From QHVT01 sp036399015 (GTDB lineage: Bacteria > Acidobacteriota > Thermoanaerobaculia > Gp7-AA8), in assembly GCA_036399015.1 (NCBI GenBank), contig DASWNW010000036.1:62001-126000 (forward strand): a stretch of 64,000 bases of DNA, given 5' to 3'. Below, piece after piece: positions 52,496-63,100 of the stretch; within the stretch, counting starts at the first letter, position 1, and each line of letters begins with the position of its first letter. The position numbers and the translations under genes are program-made. The notes under the pieces were generated by a model. The model was not told the origin of the DNA and ran no database searches. It was given only the letters and a program-made list of their open reading frames with translations.

Positions 52496-53322
52496 ACCGT
52501 GAGCTCAAGCTGCTCTCTTCGCTCCTGCCGGAGGACGGCGAGCACCTGCAGTTCGACGAGCTGGAGGCGGCGGCGCGCGGGGAGGCGAACGAGCACCTGC
52601 TGTCGTGCGAGACCTGCGCGGCCGAGGTGGAGGACCTGCGCGCGTTCGGCACCAACTGGAACGACGGGCTCTCAGCCCGTCGCCAGCGCCTCTGGCTCCC
52701 GCTCGCCGCCGCCATCGTCCTCCTCCTCGCCACCGCCGCCTTCCTCGCCGTCCGCCGGAACGCCGGGCGCGCCGAGGCGCTGCGGCTCGCGGAGGTGACG
52801 ATCCCGGCCGAGGTGATCGCCATGCGCGGCGAGCGCCTGCAGCTCCGCGGGGCGGCGGCGGAGGAGGCGCTCGCGGTGCTCGCACCGGTCGGGACGGTCG
52901 TCGTCTCCGACCGCCCGCTTTTCCGCTGGAACGCGCCGGCCGGCGCAAGGGTGAAGGTGGAGGTGTTCGACGAGTCGTTCCGGCCGGTGGCGCAGAGCGG
53001 AGTGGTGGCCGGGAACCAGTGGTCACCCGCGGAGCCGCTCCCGCGCGACCGGACGTACGTCTGGCAGGTGGTGACGATCGACGACCGGCGCCTCGCGCCG
53101 GCGCCGCCGCTGCCGGATGCGCGGTTCCGGATTGTGCCGGCCGAGGCGGCGCGGCGGATCGAGTCGGCGAAGGAGGCGGCGCCGAGTCTGGAGCTGGCCT
53201 CGCTTTATGCGGGCGCGGGGGCGCTCGACGACGCGGGGAGGGAGCTGGAGCGGCTGCTCGCCGCGGGGCGGGACGACATTGCCGTGCGCCGTCTGCGGGA
53301 TCGCGTCGACAATCTCCGCTGA
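52492..53322 (+). CDS. Anti-sigma-like single-pass membrane protein
   Basis: A 276-residue protein. Residues 15-50 contain HLQFDELEAAARGEANEHLLSCETC, which has the His-x3-Cys-x2-Cys layout of zinc-binding anti-sigma domains (zf-HC2). A transmembrane helix follows (LWLPLAAAIVLLLATAAFLAV, about 67-87). The periplasmic part of about 190 residues is beta-rich at first (PLFRWNAPAGARVKVEVFD, a Fn3-like strand pattern) and helical at the end (LELASLYAGAGALDDAGRELERLL). An in-frame copy of repeat family A encodes NDGLSARR just before the helix. The ATG overlaps the sigma factor stop. It probably holds the sigma factor at the membrane until a periplasmic signal. Confidence 0.75.
   Translation: MNRELKLLSSLLPEDGEHLQFDELEAAARGEANEHLLSCETCAAEVEDLRAFGTNWNDGLSARRQRLWLPLAAAIVLLLATAAFLAVRRNAGRAEALRLAEVTIPAEVIAMRGERLQLRGAAAEEALAVLAPVGTVVVSDRPLFRWNAPAGARVKVEVFDESFRPVAQSGVVAGNQWSPAEPLPRDRTYVWQVVTIDDRRLAPAPPLPDARFRIVPAEAARRIESAKEAAPSLELASLYAGAGALDDAGRELERLLAAGRDDIAVRRLRDRVDNLR
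52656..52683 (+). repeat. Dispersed palindromic repeat, family A, copy 4 (inside anti-sigma gene)
   Basis: CTGGAACGACGGGCTCTCAG then CCCGTCGC, one base different from the copy in the E1 gene. It is read in frame as WNDGLSARR between the zinc-binding part and the membrane helix. Confidence 0.8.
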
Positions 53323-55569
53323 ATGCTCGCCTCCCTTCTTCTCGCGGCGGTGCTGTCGGCCGACCCGCGTGCCCTGGCGGCCAGCGCCATCGACGCGGCG
53401 AACGAGTGGAAGCTCGACGAGGCGGAGCAGACGGCGGAGCGGGCGTACGCGCTGGCGCTCGCGTGCGACGACCTGGCGGGGCAGGCGCTGGCGGCTGACG
53501 CGCTGGGGGTGGTGGCGCGGCTGCGGGGGGAGCGGGACCGTGCGCTCGACGAGACGTCGCTCGCCCTCGCCCTGGCGGAAGAGGCGGGGGACGTCGTCGC
53601 CACCACGCGCGCGCACAACGACCTGGGGCGGGTCTACGCCGATCTCGACGGCGATCTGGAGCTCGCGCACGAGAGCTACTCGCGCGCGCTCGAGCTGACC
53701 TCCTCGGCCACGCAGCTCCGGTTGCGCTCGCGCATCCTCAACAACCTCGGCGACCTGGAGCGGCTGCGCTCGCGGCGATCGGCGGCCATGGGCTACTTCC
53801 GCTCGTCGCTGGAGGCGGCGACGCGGGCGAAGGATCGCTACGGCCGGCTCGCGGCGGAGCACAACATCGGGCTGCTGTACGCCGAGCAGAACGATCCTCG
53901 GCAGGCGCTCGCGCATTTCCAGCGGGCGTTGGAGATCGAGCAGCAGAACCGCTCCGTGACGGCCGCGCGCACGCTCCTGTCGATCGCGGAGGCGCACCGG
54001 GCCCTCGGCGACGACGCCGCCGCGGCCGGTTACCTGCGGCAGGCGCGGGAGGTGGCATCGAAGCGGGGCGACCAGCTCGCGCTCGCCTCGATCCTCCTGC
54101 GGGAGGCCGACCTGGCGATGGAGGAGAAGCAGTTCGCGCGCGCGAAGCGGGAGCTCGACCGCAGCGGCGGCATCAGCGGGCGGCTGCAGGACTTCCGCGC
54201 GCTGCCGCTCATCGGCGCGTACCAGGCCAAGCTGGCGCTGGAGCGGGGGGAGCTGGACGCGGCCATGCGGGTGGCGAACCGGGCCGCGGAGGCGGCGGCG
54301 AAGCTGGGGCAGCTCGACATCGTCGCGCAGGCGCGCTCGATCGCCGGGATGGCGGCGCTGCGGAAGGGGAGCCGGGCGGCGGCGCGGACGGCGTTCGACA
54401 GCGCGATCGACGCGGTGGAGCGGCAGCGGGTCGGCGCGGTCGGCGGTCCGATGGCGCGGCAGCGCTTCTTCGGGCGGGAGCTCTTCCCCTACGAGCAGAT
54501 GATCGTGCTCCTCGCCGGGGACGGCGACGCCGCGGCGGTGGAGCCGTACGTGGAGCTGAAGAAGGCGCGGGTGGTGGCGGAGGCGTCCCGCCGCGCCCGC
54601 CCGGCGCAGCGGAAACCGGCGGCGCAGCAGGGGGCCGCCGTCGTGAACTACGTCCTGGCGGGGGAGCGGGCGTTCGCCGTGGTGCGGGCGAGGGGGGCGT
54701 TGCGGGTGGTGCCGCTGCCGGTGTCGCGGGCGGAGCTGGTGACGCTGGCGAACGAGTTCGCGCGGCGGGTCGCGCAACGGGACAACGGCTTCGTGGGCAC
54801 GGCGCGCGAGCTGTACGACGCGCTCTGGGCGCCGCTCGGCCTCCCGCCGGACGTCCGGCGCGTGCGCATCCTGCCGGACGAGGAGCTCTGGCGCGTCCCC
54901 TTTGCCGCGCTGGTCGATCCGGCCGGGAAGTACCTCGTCGAGTCGGTCGCGCTCTCGTACGCCCCGGCGCTCAGCGAGCTGGGGGAGGACCGGGTGCTCG
55001 CGCCGCGCTCGATCCTCCTCGCCTCGAACCTCCCTGCGCATCCGACGGAGGTGGGGGCGGTGGCGGCGCTGTATCGGGGGCTGGAGGTGGCGGTGGTGGA
55101 GAACGCGGAGGAGGGAGCGCTCAAGCGGAAGCTGCCGCTGTACGACGTCGTGCACCTGGCGGCGCACGGGGTGATCGACGACCGCGACCCGCTCGAGTCG
55201 CACCTCCAGTTGCAGGCGGGCGGGCGGGAGGACGGCCGCCTGACCGCGCGCGAGCTGATGAACGGCTCAATCGCCGCCTCGATCCTGGTGCTGTCGTCCT
55301 GCGACTCCGCCACGGGGGACGTCGCGGCCGGCGAGGGTCTCATCGGCATGACCTGGGCCGCCCTCATCGCCGGCTGCCCCACGGTCGTGGCGACCCAATG
55401 GCAAGTCGCCTCCACCCGCACCACGGAAGTGATGACCGCCTTCCACCGCCACATGCGCGCCGGCAGGAGCCCCGCCGCCGCCCTCCAGCAGGCGCAGGCC
55501 GAGGCCGCGCGCGTGCCGCGCTTCGCGCATCCTTATTACTGGGCCGCGTTCGTGGTGGTGGGGAGGTAG
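53323..55569 (+). CDS. TPR-CHAT caspase-like protease
   Basis: A 748-residue protein with a short hydrophobic start (MLASLLLAAVLSA) that may be a signal peptide. Residues 20-380 are TPR repeats (NLGRVYADLDGDLELAHESYSRAL, NIGLLYAEQNDPRQALAHFQRAL). Residues about 450-748 are a CHAT domain with the catalytic dyad His615 (VVHLAAHG) and Cys660 (LSSCDSATG), both intact. CHAT proteases are caspase relatives and often act after a signalling cascade. Coming directly after a sigma factor and an anti-sigma-like gene (the ATG abuts the stop), it may cleave the anti-sigma protein or a regulated target. Whether the catalytic part faces the cytoplasm or periplasm is uncertain. Confidence 0.88.
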   Translation: MLASLLLAAVLSADPRALAASAIDAANEWKLDEAEQTAERAYALALACDDLAGQALAADALGVVARLRGERDRALDETSLALALAEEAGDVVATTRAHNDLGRVYADLDGDLELAHESYSRALELTSSATQLRLRSRILNNLGDLERLRSRRSAAMGYFRSSLEAATRAKDRYGRLAAEHNIGLLYAEQNDPRQALAHFQRALEIEQQNRSVTAARTLLSIAEAHRALGDDAAAAGYLRQAREVASKRGDQLALASILLREADLAMEEKQFARAKRELDRSGGISGRLQDFRALPLIGAYQAKLALERGELDAAMRVANRAAEAAAKLGQLDIVAQARSIAGMAALRKGSRAAARTAFDSAIDAVERQRVGAVGGPMARQRFFGRELFPYEQMIVLLAGDGDAAAVEPYVELKKARVVAEASRRARPAQRKPAAQQGAAVVNYVLAGERAFAVVRARGALRVVPLPVSRAELVTLANEFARRVAQRDNGFVGTARELYDALWAPLGLPPDVRRVRILPDEELWRVPFAALVDPAGKYLVESVALSYAPALSELGEDRVLAPRSILLASNLPAHPTEVGAVAALYRGLEVAVVENAEEGALKRKLPLYDVVHLAAHGVIDDRDPLESHLQLQAGGREDGRLTARELMNGSIAASILVLSSCDSATGDVAAGEGLIGMTWAALIAGCPTVVATQWQVASTRTTEVMTAFHRHMRAGRSPAAALQQAQAEAARVPRFAHPYYWAAFVVVGR

Positions 55570-55618
55570 GGGAAGCGACGGCGTTGAAAGTGAGCGGGCG
55601 GCGGCCTAGGATGAGGGG

Positions 55619-55852
55619 GTGACGACGAACGTACAGAGGTTGTTCGAGCAGGCCCTGACGCTGACGGCGAACGAGCGCGCGGAGCTTGCGGCGCAGCTAC
55701 TGGCGACGCTCGACGAAGCCGAGGCGGACGTGGAGTCGGCCTGGGCGGCCGAGATCGACCGCCGCGCGGCCGAGGCGCGCCGGAATCCGGACGACGGTGA
55801 AGACTGGCGCACCGTGCTGGACGAGATTCAGAGGGACGTGCTGTCGCGGTGA
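55619..55852 (+). CDS. Antitoxin of an addiction module (PF09720 type)
   Basis: A 77-residue acidic protein. LFEQALTLTANERAELAAQLLATLDE is the usual start of the PF09720 antitoxins (LSxxERxxLAxxLLxSL). AAEIDRRAAEARRNPDDG... WRTVLDEIQ is the C-terminal part that wraps the toxin. It starts at a GTG after a purine-rich AGGATGAGGGG. The stop overlaps the toxin GTG, so the pair is co-translated and the complex probably represses its own promoter. Confidence 0.9.
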   Translation: MTTNVQRLFEQALTLTANERAELAAQLLATLDEAEADVESAWAAEIDRRAAEARRNPDDGEDWRTVLDEIQRDVLSR

Positions 55853-56148
55853 GGCAGGTACGGCTCCGCGAGCGCGCACGGCGCGAGCTTCGGGAGGCGA
55901 CCGCCTGGTACCGCGAGCGGAGTGCCGACGTAGCGGAGCGCTTTGCGGCGGAGGTCCGGCAGACACTCCGGCACCTCGAGCAGTTCCCAGACACGGGAGC
56001 GTTCGTTCCCGGCGTTTCCGATAAAGACGTCCGGCGCCTTCCGGTGCACAACTTTCCCTATCACGTCGTGTTCATCCGGCTGGCAGATCACGTCGCGGTG
56101 CTCGCGATCGCGCACGATCGTCGCCGGCCTGGGTACTGGGTGGACTGA
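55849..56148 (+). CDS. RelE/ParE-family toxin
   Basis: A 99-residue basic protein. ARRELREATAWYRERSADVAERFAAEV is the family helical start; VRRLPVHNFPYHVVFIRLADHVAVLAIAHDRRRPGYW is the conserved beta-sheet end of ParE/RelE toxins. RelE-type toxins cut mRNA at the ribosome and ParE-type poison gyrase. The RRPGYW end is common in toxins paired with PF09720 antitoxins. Which target applies cannot be read from sequence. Length is normal and no residues appear lost. Confidence 0.9.
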   Translation: MRQVRLRERARRELREATAWYRERSADVAERFAAEVRQTLRHLEQFPDTGAFVPGVSDKDVRRLPVHNFPYHVVFIRLADHVAVLAIAHDRRRPGYWVD

Positions 56149-56157
56149 ACGCGCAGC

Positions 56158-56185
56158 CGACGGGCTGAGAGCCCGTCGCTCCAGA
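56158..56185 (-). repeat. Dispersed palindromic repeat, family A, copy 5 (reverse)
   Basis: Reverse copy with the same arms (GACGGGCT and AGCCCGTC), ten bases after the toxin gene stop. It lies in a 192-base gap ahead of the minus-strand gene; the rest of the gap shows nothing further. Confidence 0.85.
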
Positions 56186-56340
56186 GGGCGACGGCGCGCG
56201 GTGGCGAAGCGGCTCCGGCGGGCGGGGCGTGTTGCCGCGACAGGCGTGCTTCGAGCGAAAGGCGTGCGTCCGGCCTGGGGCAACAAACGCGGCGGGCCGG
56301 GCCCGCCCGCCGGAGGCGCCCCGGTCGTCCCCCGTCCGCC

Positions 56341-56964
56341 CTACCGCGGCGGCTTGCCGGGGGCTTCGGCGTTCGGGAGGATGGGGCGGCCGATGGGGTT
56401 GTCGATGTTCTGCACCATGGTCGCGGGCGGCTGGCGGGTGGCGCCGCCTCCGCGGAGGGACTCCACCTTGTCCTTCACCCGGAACGAGGCCACGAAGGCG
56501 TCGAAGAGGGCGCGGGACTGGCGGTCGGGGGAGGCGAACTGCAGCACGTACGCTCTCCCGGCGGCGGCCGTGTATCCATAGACATAGCGCCGCTCGCCGT
56601 CCTTTTCCACGCGGACATACGAGAAGCGGTACGAGGGCTGGATGGGGGAGGTGGCGAGCTCGATGCGGGTGCCTTCGATGCGGGCGCCGTCGGCGGCGGC
56701 CTTCACGGCGGCGTCGCGGAGGACCTCACGCACCCAGGAGTGGTCGACCTGCCGCTTCTCGGCGCCGGACGCCCAGACGGTGAGCTGCTCGCCCCCGGCG
56801 GCGCGGGCCTCGACCGAATTGGGCGGCGGTGAGGGCGTCCAGCTCCACTCCTCGGTCGGCATGACGATCGAGAAGTTCAGGGTGGGGCTGATGAAACGCT
56901 CGGCCGCAGGTGCAACGGCGGTCAGGAAGAGTGTGACCAGCAACACGGCGCCGCGATCGCGCAT
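56341..56964 (-). CDS. Secreted protein of unknown function
   Basis: A 207-residue protein with a signal peptide (MRDRGAVLLVTLFLTAVAPAA). The central 150 residues are alternating strands and a helix (FSIVMPTEEWSWTPSP, SYRFSYVRVEKDGERRYVYGY, RAYVLQFASPDRQSRALFDAFVASF), a pattern like PsbP-type or similar small periplasmic domains, but no family is certain. The C-terminus is Pro-rich and flexible. It is divergent from the giant cadherin gene; the 192-base gap between them contains a possible structured leader for that gene. Confidence 0.65.
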   Translation of the reverse strand: MRDRGAVLLVTLFLTAVAPAAERFISPTLNFSIVMPTEEWSWTPSPPPNSVEARAAGGEQLTVWASGAEKRQVDHSWVREVLRDAAVKAAADGARIEGTRIELATSPIQPSYRFSYVRVEKDGERRYVYGYTAAAGRAYVLQFASPDRQSRALFDAFVASFRVKDKVESLRGGGATRQPPATMVQNIDNPIGRPILPNAEAPGKPPR

Positions 56965-56986
56965 GCCTCATCTTATACCGCATTGT

Positions 56987-57052
56987 TGATGGCAAGGCGG
57001 AAGCCGTCGGCGCAAGCCGACTGAATCTTTTTTGCCGGAGCCGGTCCCATCA
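56987..57052 (+). ncRNA. Possible structured leader RNA upstream of the cadherin gene
   Basis: Outer arms TGATGG (56987-56992) and CCATCA (57047-57052) enclose three hairpins. They are GGC-GGAA-GCC (56996-57005), GTCGGC-GCAA-GCCGAC (57006-57021) and CCG-GAGC-CGG (57035-57044). Two have GNRA loops. A run of six T (57028-57033) follows the second. The layout is that of a small multi-stem RNA about 105 bases before the start codon. I could not match it to a known riboswitch, although GGCAA and CGCAAGCC resemble parts of the c-di-GMP-I (GEMM) consensus. Confidence 0.3.
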
Positions 57053-57156
57053 GGAACATTACATTTCGGAAACTGTTATCATGAGCTCGTCCAGTCCCCA
57101 GTCACAGCGGCCCGCGGTGCGCCCGTGGTCCGTCATTTAGAAGAATTGAGGTAGTC

Positions 57157-60100
57157 ATGACGCGTACCCGCGGAGTGTTAGCTGCGCTGTTTCTCCTGGT
57201 TCTCACGGCGATCCCGGCGCAGGCGGCCACGACGGACTTTCGAGTCCTGCTCGACACCGACCATGACGGAACGACCGGTTGCGTCGTGGCAGGGATGCCC
57301 GGCGTCGACCTCGTCTTCCGGACGCAGGTGACGACCACCGACACCGCGGCGACGGTCACCCGCACGAGCCGGCAGCTCTGCACGGCCGGTGCGCTCGGCG
57401 AGGAGACGGGGATCGACACCACGGTCTGGCCCGCGCTCCTGCAGCCGGCCAGCGGTGCGCTCGCGGTCGAGTCGATGATTCCCTTCTCCGCGTTCGGCGG
57501 CACGCTGGACGACATGCGCATCGGCGTCCAGGCGACCAGCGGCGCGGCGGTGCACACCGCGCTCGTTCGCCCCGACGGCAGCCCCGCCCTCTACCCCGGC
57601 CTCTCCGGCAAGCGCCGTTCGGTCAGCGCGCCCGGCGCGCCCCGCACGATCACGCTCGACGGCAACGACGCGGACTGGTTCGGCATCACCCCGTTCCTGA
57701 ATGGGATCGCGGGCAGCGGCACGCCCGGACTGCGCATGGTGAAGGTGTCGACCTTCGCGGACGTGGTCACCGACCGCCTCTACTTCCTCTTCGACGCGAA
57801 CATCTCCACCGACGCGCCGATCGCGTCGGATGACGAATACGACCGCCCTGCCGGCTCGAACCTGACGATCCCGGCGCCCGGCGTTCTCTCCAACGACAGC
57901 GACGTCACCGGCCAGCCTCTCACGGCCACGCCGGTGAGCCCGGCCGAGCATGGAAACGTCGTCCTGAACCCGGACGGCAGCTTCACCTACACCCCTGACG
58001 ACCCCTCCACGACCGACTCGGACGAGTTCGAGTACAAGGCCAGCAACGGCACGAAGGAGTCGACGCCGGCTCGCGTGCGGATCAACGTGGCGCTGGTCGG
58101 CAACTCGACGCCGGTCGGCAACAACGACAGCTACAACGCCACCGAGGACGCGCAGCTCTCCGTCGCGGCCAAGGGCGTGCTGCAGAACGACCATGACGGC
58201 AACGGCGATCCGCTGAAGGCGACGCTCGTCACCGGGCCGAGCCACGGCACCGTGGTCCTCAACCAGAACGGCGGCTTCACGTACACGCCGGCCGTGAACT
58301 TCTTCGGCACCGACACCTTCACCTACAAGGTCAGCGACGGTACGGCCAGCGACACGGCCGTGGTCACGATCTCCATCGCCGGCGTCAACGACGCGCCGGC
58401 CGTGCATCCGGCGACCTTCTCGGTCGACGAGAACAGCAGCGAGGGCACCGTGGTCGGCACCGTCACGGCGACCGACGTGGAAGGCGACGACGTCAGCTTC
58501 GCCATCACCGGCGGCGACCCGGACGACGCGTTCGAGATCGACGCGAACACCGGCAAGATCAGCGTGGCGAACCCCGCCGCTCTCGACCGGGAGACCACCC
58601 CGGAGTTCGACCTCGAGATCCGGGCGACCGACAGCGGCGCCCCGGCGGCCACGGACGACGGACCGATCCGCGTCAACATCGGCAACGTCGATGAGGCGCC
58701 GGAGGTGGCGGACCACGAGCTCTCGACCGACGAGGACACGCCGCTCCCGATCACGCTCACCGGCAACGACCCGGAGGCGACGCCGCTGACCTTCACGATC
58801 GTGCAGGCACCTCTGCACGGGACGCTGAGCGGTACGGCCCCGAACATCATCTACACCCCGGCGCCCGACTTCGCCGGCTCCGACGCCTTCGTCTATACCG
58901 CCGGCGACGGCGTGTTCGACTCCTCGGTTTCGACCGTGGCCATCACCATCAACCCGATCAACGACGCGCCGGTCGGCAACGTCGACGTCTACGCCACCAT
59001 CCCCGGCGTCGGCTTCTCGATCTCGCCGAACGCCGGCGTGCTGGCGAACGACGTCGACGCGGACGGCGATCCCCTGGTGGCCGTCATCGTCGATCCGCCG
59101 TCGCACGGCACGATCGACTTCAACCTCGACGGCGGCTTCTCGTACGTCCCCTTCGCCGGCTACAGCGGCATCGACACGTTCTCGTACACGGTGGTCGAGG
59201 CGTCGAGCCTGGCGGGTGCCCGCCGCGGCCCGCAGAACATGGGCGCGCCGGTGACGGTGGTCTCGATCAACGTGCACGCGACGAACACCGTCCCGGTTGC
59301 GAACCCGCAGAGTGTCGAGCTCGACGAGGACACGCAGAAGATCGTCACCCTGACCGGCACGGACGCCGACGGTGACGCCCTGCAGTACAACATCAACACC
59401 TCGCCGGCGCACGGAACGCTCAACGCCGCCGGTCCGCAGGTCCGCTACATCCCGGCCCCCGACTTCGCCGGCACGGACAGCTTCACCTTCACGATGACGG
59501 ACGGCTTCTCCTCCTCCTCGCCGGCGACGGTGAGCATCCTCGTGAAGCCGATCAACGACGCGCCGACCGTGGCGAACGACGTCTACGGCACGCTGCGCAA
59601 CACGCAGCTCACCGTCAACGCCGCCAACGGCGTCCTCGGCAACGACCAGGACGTCGACAACGCCTCGCTGATCGCCGTGCTCCTCAGCGGCCCGGCGCAC
59701 GGCACCCTGACGCTGAACCCGAACGGCAGCTTCATCTACACGCCCACCACCGGCTTCAGCGGCTCGGACTCGTTCCGCTACCGCGCCTCGGATGGAGTGG
59801 CGACGTCGCTTCAGCCGGCGCGGGTGACGATCAACGTCCGCACCACGAATGCGGCTCCCGTGGCGCATGCGGCGACCGTCAACACCGATGAAGACGTCGC
59901 GGTCGGCGTGACGCTCACCGGCACCGATCCGGACGGCGACACGGTCGAGCTCGAGCTCGTGACGCAGCCGGCCAACGGCGTCCTCACCGGCTCGCTCCCG
60001 AACCTCGCGTACACCCCGAACCCGAACTTCAACGGCACCGACACCTTCACCTTCAGGGCGTCGGACGGCTTCGTCTTCTCGCCCGCGGCGACGATCACCA

Positions 60101-63100
60101 TCGTGGTCGGCGCGGTCAACGACGCCCCGGTGGCCATCGCCGGCGCCGAGACGGTGGCCGAGGAGAGCACGCTGAACGGCTCCGTGGCCGGCCTGGTGAC
60201 GGACGTCGACAGCAACTCCTTCACCTTCTCCCTCGTCACGAACGTCAACAACGGGACGCTCGTCCTCGCGACGAACGGCACCTACACCTATACGCCAGAC
60301 CCGAACTTCAGCGGCAGCGACGCCTTCGGCTGGGTTGCGAGCGACGGCAGCGCCAGCTCGAACATGAGCCTGGTGACGATCACCGTGACGGACGTCAACG
60401 AGGCGCCGGTCTTCACCTCCACCAATGCCACGAACGTGGCGGAGAACACGACCGCCGTCCTGACCGTCACCACGAGCGACTTCGAGGCGGACGCGATCGC
60501 CTACTCGATCACGGGCGGCGCCGACGCCGCCGACTTCTCGATCAACGCCGCCACCGGCGCGCTGGTCTTCAACGCCGCGCCGAACTTCGAGGCGCCGGCT
60601 GATGCCGACGGCAACAACGTCTACCTCGTGCAGGTCACGGCGAACGACGGCACCGACAGCACCCTCCAGACCATCACCGTCACGGTGACGGACGTCAACG
60701 AGGCGCCGTCGTTCACCTCCGGCACCACCGCCACGTGGGCCGAGAACCTGGCGGCCGGCACGACCGCCTACACCGCCGCCGTCACCGATCCGGAAGGGGA
60801 CACGATCACCTTCTCGATCGGCGGTGGCGCCGACGCGGCCGCCTTCACGATCAACTCCTCCACCGGACAGCTCACCTTCGCCTCGGCGCGCAACTTCGAG
60901 GCGCCGGCGGACGCCGACGCGAACAACGTCTACACCGTCCAGATCACCGCGAACGACGGCGCGAACAGTGTCAACATCACGGTCAACGTGACGGTGACGG
61001 ACGCCAACGAGGCGCCGGCCATCACCTCCTCGAACTCCGCCTCGGTCGTGGAGAACACGACCGCCGTCACGACCGCCACCGCGACCGACGAGGACGGCGA
61101 CGCCGTCACCTGGTCGATCACCGGCGGCGCCGACGCGGCCGACTTCTCGATCAACGCCACCACCGGCGCGCTGACGTTCAACGCCGCGCCCGACTTCGAG
61201 ACGCCGGCCGACGCCGACACGAACAACGTCTACCTCGTCCAGGTCACGGTGACCGACGGCAGCAATGCCAGCCAGCAGGTCATCAGCGTCACCGTCACCG
61301 ACGCGAACGAGGCGGCGGTCTTCGCCAGCGCGAACTCCGCCTCGCTCGCCGAGAACACCACCACCAGCGTCCTGACGGTCGTCGCGAACGATCCGGAAGG
61401 CGGCTCGGTCACCTACTCGATCACCGGCGGCGCCGATGCGGGCGACTTCTCGATCAACGCCACCACCGGCGCGCTGAGCTTCAACGCGCTCCCGAACTTC
61501 GAGGCGCCGGCCGACGCCGACGCGAACAACGTTTACCTCGTCGAGGTCACCGCGAACGACGGCGTGTCGAACACGGTCCAGACGATCACCGTCACCGTCA
61601 CGAACGCCAACGACGCGCCGGTCGTCACCTCCAGCGCCACGCTGTCGGTGCCGGAGAACCAGCACTCGATCCTCACGCTGACGTCGACCGACGAGGACGG
61701 CGACACCGTCACCTGGTCGGTCACCGGCGGAGCCGACGGGACGTTCTTCAGCGTCAACTCCACCACCGGCGCGCTGACGTTCAACATGATCCCGAACTTC
61801 GAGATCCCGTCCGACGCCAACGCCGACAACGTCTGGGTCGCCCAGATCACGGCGAACGACGGCACCTCCACCACGAATCAGGTCATCTCGGTGACGATCA
61901 CGAACGTCGACGAGATCCCGGTCTTCACCTCGGCCACCTCGTCCATGGTCCCGGAGAACCAGACGGCGGTCATGACCGTCACGGCAACCGACCCCGAGGG
62001 GCAGGCGGTGACGTTCGCGATCACGGCGGGCGCCGACATGGCGCACTTCACGATCAACTCGGTCACGGGCGAGCTGTCGTTCGTCTCCGCGCCGAACTTC
62101 GAGAACCCGGCCGACGCCGACGCCGACAATTCCTACGTGGTCGGCGTTCAGGCGAACGACGGCACGCTGCAGGAGATGATGGCGATCACCGTGCTCGTCA
62201 CGAACGCGGACGAGGCGCCGTCGATCACCTCCTCGAACAGTGCCACCATCCCGGAGAACACGCTCACCGCGGCCACCGTCACGGCGACCGAGCCGGACGG
62301 CCAGACGGTCAGCTTCTCGATCACCGGCGGCGCCGACCAGGCGCTCTTCTCGATCGACAGCAGCACCGGCGTCCTGACGTTCGACGCCGCGCCCGACTTC
62401 GAGAACCCGGCCGATGCCGGCAGCAACAACCAGTACGAGGTCGAGGTCACGGCAGGCGACGGCACGAACACCGTCGCGCAGACCATCACCGTCACCGTCA
62501 GCGACGTCAACGAGGCGCCGGCCTTCACCTCCGGCGCCAACGTCACCGTGGCCGAGGGGACGACGGCCGTCACCACCGTCACCACGACCGATGAGGATGG
62601 CGACACCGTCACCTACTTCATCACCGGCGGCGCAGACGCGGCCGACTTCTCGATCAACTCCACCACCGGCGCGCTGACGTTCAACGCGGCGCCCGACTTC
62701 GAGACGCCCGCCGACGCCGACACCGACAACGTCTACGTCGTGGAGGTGACGGCGAACGACGGCACCGACGACACGGCGCAGACCATCACCGTCACCGTCA
62801 CGAACAACAACGAGGCGCCGGCGATCACCAGCGCGAACAGCGCCTCGGTCGCGGAGAACACGTCCGCAGTCCTCACCGCCACGGCCACCGATCAGGAAGG
62901 GAACACCATCACCTGGTCCGTCACCGGCGGGGCCGACGCGGGCGTCTTCTCGATCAACGCCACCACCGGCGCGCTGAGCTTCAACTCGCTTCCGGACTTC
63001 GAGGGTCCTGGAGACACCGGCCTCAATAACGAGTACGTCGTCGAGATCACCGCCAACGACGGCACGAACGACACCACCCAGACCATCACCGTCACGGTGA

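Noticed and set aside
56987..57052. Confident c-di-GMP-I riboswitch
   Set aside because: Only short pieces match the consensus and the second hairpin pairs by itself; it is kept only as a possible structured leader.
57178..62046. An open frame of over 1600 codons on the minus strand opposite the giant cadherin gene
   Set aside because: It arises from strong G/C bias at third positions of the real gene. It has Arg/Asp/Val-rich composition, no domain, and the plus strand has clear signal peptide and cadherin motifs.
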